Below, one piece after another: positions 1-7,050 of a stretch of 64,000 nucleotides of DNA (the stretch's first letter is position 1; each line of letters opens with the position of its first letter). Location of the stretch: NCBI GenBank assembly GCA_031266775.1, contig JAISAQ010000107.1, positions 18,553-82,552 of the forward strand. Direction: 5' to 3'. Both the position numbers and the translations under genes were made by a program. The notes below the pieces were generated by a model that was not told the origin of the DNA, made no database searches, and saw only the letters and a program-made list of their open reading frames with translations. The stretch is from Treponema sp. GTDB lineage: Bacteria > Spirochaetota > Spirochaetia > Treponematales > Breznakiellaceae.

Positions 1-1
1 T

Positions 2-691
2 GAATTTGAAAAGCTCCTCCCCAATCTCCTTAAAGATCCCCGGAAGATCATTTCCGGCCGCCTTGCCTTCAGGCTTTACGATACCTACGGCTTCCCCATA
101 GAGCTTACCCAGGAACTGGCGGGGGAACACGGCATGACGGTGAACCGGGAAGAATTTGACGAGGCGTTCAAAAAACACCAGGAACTTTCCAGGTCCCAAG
201 GCGGACAGGTTTTTAAGGGGGGGCTTGGGGATCAGGGTGAAATGGCGGTAATGTACCACACCGCCACCCACCTTCTGCACAGGGCCCTCCGTATGGTCCT
301 TGGGGATCATGTCACGCAGAAGGGGTCCAATATCACCGCCGAACGCATGCGTTTCGATTTTTCCCATAACGCCCCCATGACCAGGGAAGAGATCGAAAAA
401 GTCCAGAACATCGTCAACGGGCAAATCAAAAAAGATCTTCCCGTAACAATGGAAATCATGAGCCTTGAAGACGCCAAGGCGGCCGGGGCCATTGCCCTTT
501 TTGGTGAAAAGTACGAATCTCAAGTCAAGGTTTATACCATTGGGAACGGGGCGTCGGGGATCTTTTCAAGGGAAGTCTGCGGCGGCCCCCATGTGGAGCG
601 GACAGGGGCCATGGGGGCCTTTGTCATACAGAAGGAACAGTCCTCATCGGCCGGGGTAAGGAGGATCAGGGCTGTCCTTGAACAGGGATGA
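2..691 (+). CDS. alaS: Alanyl-tRNA synthetase, C-terminal part (5' truncated by window edge)
   Basis: Open frame from base 2 (EFEKLLPNLLKDPRKIISGRLAFRLYDTYGFPIELT...) with editing-domain motifs HTATHLLHRALR and CGGPHVERTG; ends after SAGVRRIRAVLEQG. Confidence 0.95.
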   Translation, partial: EFEKLLPNLLKDPRKIISGRLAFRLYDTYGFPIELTQELAGEHGMTVNREEFDEAFKKHQELSRSQGGQVFKGGLGDQGEMAVMYHTATHLLHRALRMVLGDHVTQKGSNITAERMRFDFSHNAPMTREEIEKVQNIVNGQIKKDLPVTMEIMSLEDAKAAGAIALFGEKYESQVKVYTIGNGASGIFSREVCGGPHVERTGAMGAFVIQKEQSSSAGVRRIRAVLEQG

Positions 692-748
692 ACAAGGCAC
701 ATGCGCCTGTAACTTCAGGCGGGCGCTTATTTTTTATATATTGAAGGT

Positions 749-1822
749 ATGTGTATGAAAAGGTTGTTTTTTGTCATTTTGGGGGTACTCGGGTCTCTGG
801 CTTTTGCCCAGGATCTGCAGCTTCAGCCTGTTGCGAAGGTGAATTTGATCAAAACCGAGGTTATTACGGTAAAACAGTACCGTTCCGAGGTTGAAAGGAC
901 CGAAAAAACGTCCGGCAGGGCCTTCACGCCGGAACTGCGCAGGCAGATTCTGGACATGATGATCAACGAAAAACTGGTCCTCCAGGCGGCCGAACGGGAC
1001 AAGGTCGCCATAAGCGAGAACGAGGTGAATCAGCAGTTCGACCAGCTCCGCGCCATGTTGTCCAGAAACATAGGGGGACGCCAGCCCACAGAGGCGGAAT
1101 TCGCCACCGCGGTACGAAACCAGTACGGTCTTGAACTGCCGGCCTTCCGTGATCAGGTAAGGCGCCAGCTTATCGCCAACAAATACCTCAACCTTAAAAA
1201 GGAAAACGTGCTCAAAGCCTTTACGGAACCGACAGAGGAAGACATCGTAAAGACCTACGATCTTATCAAGGCGCAGTTTGTCCGCCCCGACGTGATCCGG
1301 TTCTCCATGCTGCAGATTCCCTACGGCAGTAACGCCGCGGAAGCCCGGAGAACCGCCGAAGGGCTGATCAGGGAAATAGGCTCCAGTCCCGCGAAATTCG
1401 ATGAAAAGGTCAACAGCGCCCGTTCCCCCAGCGCGAACGCGGGCTACCAGAGCTACAAAGACGAGTATATTCAGAAGGATATGCAGACTCAGCAGATGAT
1501 GGGGGCCGATTTTGTCACCATCGCTTTCAGCCTGAAACAGGGGGAAGTCTCCAGGCTGCTTGATAACGGCCAGTTTTTCAGGATCATCAAGATTTCCGAA
1601 ACCTACGAGATGAAGGCCCTGCAACTTGACGATATTTTCCAGCTCGGCACCCCCTACACGGTCCGCGACTACATAGGCAATACCCTGTTGCAGGAACGCC
1701 AAATGGCAGTCCTCCAGCAGGCCACCGAGGAACTAACGAGGGAACTGCGGGCCGGAAGAACCTATGAGGATCCGGACAACAACAGGGAATACAAAAGAAT
1801 CATGGATCAGATCGTCTGGTAA
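749..1822 (+). CDS. SurA-N-like periplasmic chaperone / peptidyl-prolyl isomerase-type protein
   Basis: Signal peptide (MKRLFFVILGVLGSLAFA) and SurA-like N-terminal region (LRRQILDMMINEKLVLQAAERDKVAISENEVNQQFDQL). Confidence 0.7.
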   Translation: MCMKRLFFVILGVLGSLAFAQDLQLQPVAKVNLIKTEVITVKQYRSEVERTEKTSGRAFTPELRRQILDMMINEKLVLQAAERDKVAISENEVNQQFDQLRAMLSRNIGGRQPTEAEFATAVRNQYGLELPAFRDQVRRQLIANKYLNLKKENVLKAFTEPTEEDIVKTYDLIKAQFVRPDVIRFSMLQIPYGSNAAEARRTAEGLIREIGSSPAKFDEKVNSARSPSANAGYQSYKDEYIQKDMQTQQMMGADFVTIAFSLKQGEVSRLLDNGQFFRIIKISETYEMKALQLDDIFQLGTPYTVRDYIGNTLLQERQMAVLQQATEELTRELRAGRTYEDPDNNREYKRIMDQIVW

Positions 1823-2256
1823 TGGCATCCCGCAGAAAAGGGCGAATTCTGGCCTTTCAGGCGCTGTACTCGTGGGATGCGGTAAAGGTTCCCGTACGGG
1901 AACTTTTGCAGTTTTCGTGGGCCGGGGAAAAGAGCGTTCTCCTTGACAAGGGGATCTCCGATTTTTCCCGGCTTTTGACGCTGGGCACCATAGAAAACAT
2001 TGAAACTGTAGACAGCATGATCCGCGCGCATCTTGAAAATTGGGACATCTCACGGCTTAACCGGGTCGATCTTGCCATCCTGAGGATGAGCGTTTATACC
2101 CTGATGTTTCAGACCGACATTGCCCCTTCTATTACCATCAACGAAGCAATAGGCATTTCAAAGGAATTCGGCGCCGAAGATTCCTACCGCTTTGTCAACG
2201 GCGTACTGGACAGCATCCGCAGGGCGCTGGAAGAAAAGCCGTGTCCAAAGGACTAG
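1822..2256 (+). CDS. nusB: Transcription antitermination factor NusB
   Basis: MASRRKGRILAFQALYSWD...NRVDLAILRMSVYTLMF..PSITINEAIGISKEFGAEDSYRFVNGVLDSI; overlaps upstream stop by 1 nt. Confidence 0.93.
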   Translation: MASRRKGRILAFQALYSWDAVKVPVRELLQFSWAGEKSVLLDKGISDFSRLLTLGTIENIETVDSMIRAHLENWDISRLNRVDLAILRMSVYTLMFQTDIAPSITINEAIGISKEFGAEDSYRFVNGVLDSIRRALEEKPCPKD

Positions 2257-3989
2257 GCCTGTTTCAGGGCCGCCTGCTCCGGGCGGTTTTTATTTCCGGC
2301 CTTATCCTTTCGGCCCTTATAAGCGTACCGCTTGGGATCCTTTCGGTCTTGTCCTTTATGCGATCCGGGCTTTACCGCGGGGAAGAGGCCGGGGGGGGAT
2401 CATGGAGAAGTTCCCTCGCGGAATTCGACGCGCTTGCCGCCGCCGGAGAAGGCCCCGATCAGCTTGAGCGCATCCTTAACCGGCTTGAAAAAGAGGCGGA
2501 AGGGGTTGAATCCCGGCTTTCGCTTCTAAAAAGAAGGCGGGAACTTTCGGGGCGCGCCCCCCGTTTTTTAAACGCCTACAGGGAGGCCGCGCGGAAGGCG
2601 GCGGACGATTTTCCCTATTCCCGGCCGCTGGCCGCCCTGGCCGCCGCCGCCCTGATCCACGATTCCCCCATGACCGGGACTCTGATCGAAGAACTGCGGA
2701 AGTATATGCCGCTTCTGGAAGACGGCGCGTTCAGCCCGCTTGTTCTGGCCGCCCGCATTCTTCAGGGCGAGATGCGGAACATCGAAAGGGCCCGCGCTTC
2801 CCCGCGCCTTGCGGCCCTTTTTTCGGACGCTTTTCCCCTTGTTTCAGGCGGAATGGCCGCCGCGGAGGCCGAAGCGCTCATCGTTGATTTTGCCGTTCTT
2901 GACATTCTGAACGGCGGAGCGCGGGAAGCGGCCGCCCGCGTCATACTCGCGGACAAAGGGGAAAACGCCCGCCATAGTCCGGCCTTTCTCCGCTTTGCCG
3001 CGGAATACTACTACGATTTCGGTGATCCGCTCAGGGCGGCGGGCGTTTTTTCGGAGCTTGAAGGGGAAGAAGCGCTGATCCGGAAAGCCGACTCCCTGTG
3101 GCTCGCGGGTTACCCCGAGGCGGCCGGAAACATCTGGAAGGCGCTGGTTTCGCCGGAAAGAAGGGAAGAAGCACAGGCGCCTTCCGCCGCGTCTGCCGCC
3201 CTTCCCGTTTCAGGCGGAATCCGTATCCGCAGCCTCTACAATCTTGCCGCCGTGACGGATGAGGCGGAAGCGGCGGAATGGCTCAAGCAGCTCTACGCGG
3301 AACGCGGAACCGGTTTCACGGAAAAGGCGGGCCCGGACAGAGACGCCCTCCGCTTCGGCATTATCCGGTACACCCGGCTGCTTCCCCTTCCACAAGCGCT
3401 GGCCGTTCTGGACGACGCGGCCCTGCAAACAGATCCGTTTCTGGATCTGGAACTGCTTCGCCGCCGGGAAGAACTCTGGACTCCGGGCCGCGTCACCGGG
3501 GAAACATGGCTGCTCCTTGGCCGCCATCCCGGCGTACAGGAACTGTACCGGTGGGCGGCCTGGTACTTCGACCGCCAGCGGGAATACGGCGAAACATCCC
3601 GGCTTGCCGGGATTGCCGGGGGCCGCGGCACGGACGGGCCGTGGCTTTCCCTGCACAGGGCAATCTCCCTTATCGCGGAAGGAAACCTCGACGGGGCCGA
3701 AGAGGCCCTTTTATCCGCGCCGGAAAACGTATGGCAGGCTCCGGCAAACCTCGGCCTCATCATGGAAGCGCGCCGCTCGCCTGAGGCCGCCCTTTCCCTC
3801 TACGAGACCGCCGTATCGGTAATGGAAAAAAGCGGCGTCAACAGGACGGAGGCCGCGCGGCTCCAGCTGCGCATAGCCGGATGCTTCACCGCCATGGGCC
3901 GCCCTGAAGAGAGCCGCCGCGTCCTTGAATACGCGCGGGATCTTGATCCTGAAAACATCACTGTGCAGATGGAGTTAAGGCGGCTATAA
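2241..3989 (+). CDS. TPR-repeat membrane-anchored hypothetical protein
   Basis: N-terminal hydrophobic segment (FISGLILSALISVPLGILSVLSF), helical repeats, C-terminal TPR-like ARLQLRIAGCFTAMGRPEESRRVLEYARDLDPENI. Confidence 0.65.
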   Translation: MSKGLGLFQGRLLRAVFISGLILSALISVPLGILSVLSFMRSGLYRGEEAGGGSWRSSLAEFDALAAAGEGPDQLERILNRLEKEAEGVESRLSLLKRRRELSGRAPRFLNAYREAARKAADDFPYSRPLAALAAAALIHDSPMTGTLIEELRKYMPLLEDGAFSPLVLAARILQGEMRNIERARASPRLAALFSDAFPLVSGGMAAAEAEALIVDFAVLDILNGGAREAAARVILADKGENARHSPAFLRFAAEYYYDFGDPLRAAGVFSELEGEEALIRKADSLWLAGYPEAAGNIWKALVSPERREEAQAPSAASAALPVSGGIRIRSLYNLAAVTDEAEAAEWLKQLYAERGTGFTEKAGPDRDALRFGIIRYTRLLPLPQALAVLDDAALQTDPFLDLELLRRREELWTPGRVTGETWLLLGRHPGVQELYRWAAWYFDRQREYGETSRLAGIAGGRGTDGPWLSLHRAISLIAEGNLDGAEEALLSAPENVWQAPANLGLIMEARRSPEAALSLYETAVSVMEKSGVNRTEAARLQLRIAGCFTAMGRPEESRRVLEYARDLDPENITVQMELRRL

Positions 3990-3995
3990 AACAAA

Positions 3996-4018
3996 CGCCC
4001 GGCCTTGCGGACCGGGCG
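3996..4018. terminator. Hairpin between convergent TPR gene and groES
   Basis: CGCCCGG-N9-CCGGGCG in the convergent intergenic gap. Confidence 0.5.
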
Positions 4019-4045
4019 CATGTAAAGGCCGGAGAAGACCGGCGC

Positions 4046-4318
4046 CTATTCGATAGCCGCGATAATGTCGGACATCTTAAGAATCAGGTGATCCTCGCCG
4101 TCAATCTTGACCTGCGTTCCGGCGTATTTGTCGTACATCACCTTTTGTCCTGCCTTAACGGTGATGGGATCCTTTTCGGTTCCCGGTCCCACTTCAACCA
4201 CAGAGCCGGTCTGGGTCTTTTCCTGGGCGGTATCGGGAATGATGATGCCTCCGGCGGTTTTCGCCTCATTCTTCTCAAGTTTGACCAATACCCGGTCGCT
4301 CAAGGGCTTTACCTTCAT
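4046..4318 (-). CDS. groES: Co-chaperonin GroES
   Basis: MKVKPLSDRVLVKLEKNEAKTAGGIIIPDTAQEKTQTGSVVEVGPG...VMYDKYAGTQVKIDGEDHLILKMSDIIAAI. Confidence 0.97.
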   Translation of the reverse strand: MKVKPLSDRVLVKLEKNEAKTAGGIIIPDTAQEKTQTGSVVEVGPGTEKDPITVKAGQKVMYDKYAGTQVKIDGEDHLILKMSDIIAAIE

Positions 4319-4365
4319 AATTATTCCTCCGTTTGTTAAAAATACGAGTAGATAAGATATAGAGA

Positions 4366-4394
4366 ATATACAAAAATTTTCACGGCAAGGTCAA
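4366..4394 (-). promoter_or_regulatory. Sigma-70-type promoter for groES
   Basis: Minus strand TTGACC-17 nt-TATATT upstream of groES ATG. Confidence 0.5.
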
Positions 4395-4463
4395 GAACAA
4401 TCGGAAAATTTTCACCGCCGGCCGCCGCGCGCGGAAAAACCGCGATCCTCAAAACCGGCCTGT

Positions 4464-4524
4464 GGGTCATAAAATGGGGAATTATGACACATTTATACGG
4501 CGATTTTTGAAGATCGTGTCATAA
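4464..4524. promoter_or_regulatory. Cluster of inverted half-sites, candidate enhancer (UAS) for the sigma-54 promoter
   Basis: GGGTCATAA (4464-4472), TTATGACAC (4482-4490) and GTGTCATAA (4516-4524); the last two are exact reverse complements. Confidence 0.45.
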
Positions 4525-4530
4525 TAGGAC

Positions 4531-4552
4531 ATGAAAGGCCCACGCCTTTCAT
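4531..4552. repeat. Perfect inverted repeat ATGAAAGGC-CCAC-GCCTTTCAT
   Basis: 9-bp arms at 4531-4539 and 4544-4552. Confidence 0.6.
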
Positions 4553-4649
4553 GCGGAAAGAATTTCCCCTTTGAAAAGATCATATTTCTTTCTAATTCAT
4601 TGTAATACAAGGAATTAGACGATCCGTTTTTTTACGGTAAAACAGAAGA

Positions 4650-4666
4650 TTGGCACGGTTATTGCT
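4650..4666 (+). promoter_or_regulatory. Sigma-54 (RpoN) promoter
   Basis: TTGGCACGGTTATTGCT matches the YTGGCACGrNNNTTGCW consensus; GG and GC correctly spaced; ATG with AGGAGG SD follows at 4697. Confidence 0.8.
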
Positions 4667-4696
4667 ACTATATTGGTAACCTGGCAAGGAGGGTAC

Positions 4697-5575
4697 ATGA
4701 CCGCGACTAAAGTCAAGAAAACCGAACCACGGATGAGGAAGAACCTCGAAGACAATGTTCTTTCCCAGTACCTCAAGGAAATCAACCGCATTCCCCTTTT
4801 GACAAGGGAAGAAGAAGAAAATGCCGCAAGGAGCGCGGCAAAGGGCAATCAGGAAGCCAAGAACATTCTGATCAGGGGGAATCTGCGTTTTGTCGTCAAT
4901 GTAGCAAAGAAATATCAGGGACAGGGGCTGCCTCTTTCGGATCTTATCAGCGAAGGAAACATAGGCCTTATAAACGCCATTGGCCGCTACGATGTAGAGA
5001 AGGGATACCATTTTATCTCCTACGCGGTATGGTGGATACGCCAGGCGATCCTAAAGGCAATCTGCGAAAAATCCCGGATGATACGGCTTCCCCTTAACCG
5101 GGCAAACGAAATGGTCCAGATTGAAAAGGCAAGGAAGATGATTCAGGAAGGCGCCGGGACGGACAGCGAGACACAGGAAATAGCAAGGCTCCTTAACATG
5201 GACGCTTCCCATGTGGCGGATCTGGTAAAAATTTCACGGGGGCTCGTTTCCCTTGAAAATCCCGTCTATTCAGGCAAGGACACATCCAGTCTGGGCGATT
5301 TTATAGAGGATGAAAACTACCAGTCGCCTGATGAACACGCCATTGAATATGCCCTTAAAAAAGACATAGAAATGGTGCTGAAAACCCTCAACGAAAAAGA
5401 GGCGGACATTATCCGTTACCGCTACGGCCTGGGGAACACCACTCCCCTTTCCCTCAAGGAAATAGGCGAACGCTTTAACCTTACAAAGGAAAGGATACGC
5501 CAGATTGAAAAGAAAGCCATCAAGCGGCTGCAACACCCTTCGCGGCAGAAACTCCTGGAAGTCTACGTCGCCTGA
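4697..5575 (+). CDS. Small RNA polymerase sigma-70-family factor (no region 1.1)
   Basis: NLRFVVNVAKKYQGQGLPLSDLISEGNIGLINAIGRYDVEKGYHFISYAVWWIRQAI (region 2), C-terminal LKEIGERFNLTKERIRQIEKKAIKRL (region 4); start set at the ATG after AGGAGG. Confidence 0.93.
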   Translation: MTATKVKKTEPRMRKNLEDNVLSQYLKEINRIPLLTREEEENAARSAAKGNQEAKNILIRGNLRFVVNVAKKYQGQGLPLSDLISEGNIGLINAIGRYDVEKGYHFISYAVWWIRQAILKAICEKSRMIRLPLNRANEMVQIEKARKMIQEGAGTDSETQEIARLLNMDASHVADLVKISRGLVSLENPVYSGKDTSSLGDFIEDENYQSPDEHAIEYALKKDIEMVLKTLNEKEADIIRYRYGLGNTTPLSLKEIGERFNLTKERIRQIEKKAIKRLQHPSRQKLLEVYVA

Positions 5576-5576
5576 A

Positions 5577-5610
5577 AACCCTCGAAACCCGACCGGGGTT
5601 TCGGGGGGTT
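5577..5610. terminator. Hairpin between convergent sigma-factor and MATE genes
   Basis: AACCCTCGAAACCC-GACC-GGGGTTTCGGGGGGTT. Confidence 0.5.
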
Positions 5611-5612
5611 CC

Positions 5613-6968
5613 CTATATTCCCGTTGTTACATTGTGCAGCCACTTTCCCGACCTGCTGCGGGAAAGGCCCAGTATCACCTTTAAAAATTCCTCCGAGGAG
5701 ACACAGAGGTAAACGGCCCAGACAGGCAATTTGAAGATAAAGGCGGCGGCCATGGCGGCAGGAAGGGCAACACACCACATAAAAAAATTATCGTAGAACG
5801 CGCAGAACACCGTATCCCCGCCGGCGCGGCATATTCCTATTACCATGCTCATGTTAAAGGCGCGAAACGGATACGAGACGGAAAGAACAATGAGCATCAG
5901 GGCGGCGCCTGAAAACACGGCCTGACCGGCATTAAAGACAAGAGGAAGAAGGCGCGACACGGGAACAAGCACAAGGGCCGCCCCGACGGCAAGCGCGGGG
6001 GCAAAGCGCACGATGCGGGCCGCGTAATCGCGCGCGCCCCGCTCATCGCCTGAGCCTATCTTCTTTCCTATGAGCACACCCACGCCGTTTCCCAATCCTA
6101 TAAAGAGAACCCAGGTAAGCTGGGAAACGGTACTGACAATGTTAAACGCGGCAATGGCATCGGTGCCGGTCCGCGCGAAGATAATGTTTTGGACAGTCAC
6201 CCCCAAAGACCAGATGATCTCGTTGAAGATCACAGGCAGGCAGATGCCGAAGAAGCGCCGCACATAAACGGCGTTAAAGGCGGTAAGTTCCCGGAGGCTT
6301 CCGGCAAGGGCGTATTTTCCGCCGTAGCTTATGGCAATTAAGAACACGGTTTCCACTGCCCGCGCCATGACGGTGGCGATGGCCGCTCCCCGTACCCCCA
6401 TGGCGGGAAAAGGTCCTGCGCCGAAAATCAGAAAGTAGTTGAACACCACATTGATGCCAAGGGCGGTAAAGGTGCCTATCATGGGGATGCGGACCTCTTC
6501 AATCGAGCGGAGGGTCAAAAAGAAAACCTGGCTTACCGCGAAGGGAATAAAGGAAGGGGCAAGCGATTTGAGATACACGCCGCCTGACGTTATTACCGCC
6601 GGATCGCGGGAGTAGATTCGCAGTATTCCTTCCGGCGCAAGAAGCGCCGCCAGCGTAAAGAGAATGCCCGCGGCAATGTTGAGGAGCAGGCAGAAACCGG
6701 TGTTTCTCCGTATTCCCGCAATATCCCGCCTGCCCCAGAACTGGGCGGTAAAGATGGAGCCGCCCGAAGTAACGCCAAAGAGAATAATCGAATAGAGGAA
6801 AAAAACATTGTTGCCTATTCCGACCGCGGCTATTTCCACCGTCCCCAGCCTGCCTATCATGATCGTATCCGCCATGTTGACCGCGGCGTTGACAAGATTT
6901 TGCAGCATAATGGGAAGGGCGACGGCAAAAAGATTGCGGTAGAATTCCCTGTCGTCAAAAAGTTTCAT
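5613..6968 (-). CDS. MATE-family efflux transporter
   Basis: MLQNLVNAAVNMADTIMIGRLGTVEIAAVGIGNNVFFL...; 12-TM pattern. Confidence 0.9.
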   Translation of the reverse strand: MKLFDDREFYRNLFAVALPIMLQNLVNAAVNMADTIMIGRLGTVEIAAVGIGNNVFFLYSIILFGVTSGGSIFTAQFWGRRDIAGIRRNTGFCLLLNIAAGILFTLAALLAPEGILRIYSRDPAVITSGGVYLKSLAPSFIPFAVSQVFFLTLRSIEEVRIPMIGTFTALGINVVFNYFLIFGAGPFPAMGVRGAAIATVMARAVETVFLIAISYGGKYALAGSLRELTAFNAVYVRRFFGICLPVIFNEIIWSLGVTVQNIIFARTGTDAIAAFNIVSTVSQLTWVLFIGLGNGVGVLIGKKIGSGDERGARDYAARIVRFAPALAVGAALVLVPVSRLLPLVFNAGQAVFSGAALMLIVLSVSYPFRAFNMSMVIGICRAGGDTVFCAFYDNFFMWCVALPAAMAAAFIFKLPVWAVYLCVSSEEFLKVILGLSRSRSGKWLHNVTTGI

Positions 6969-7012
6969 ACAGGGATTTCATCCTATCAGGCTTTAATACG
7001 AACGGCAAGAAC

Positions 7013-7042
7013 TTGCAACGGATACTCAGGTTCGTGTAGTAT
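7013..7042 (+). promoter_or_regulatory. Promoter of proS
   Basis: TTGCAA-18 nt-TAGTAT; -10 ends 8 nt before ATG. Confidence 0.5.
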
Positions 7043-7050
7043 CAAGTATC

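Noticed and set aside
734-1702. 322-aa minus-strand ORF
   Set aside because: Antisense to the SurA-like gene, which has a signal peptide and family motifs.
4319-4400. Possible CIRCE heat-shock operator upstream of groES
   Set aside because: No TTAGCACTC-N9-GAGTGCTAA or near match; only a plain promoter is visible.
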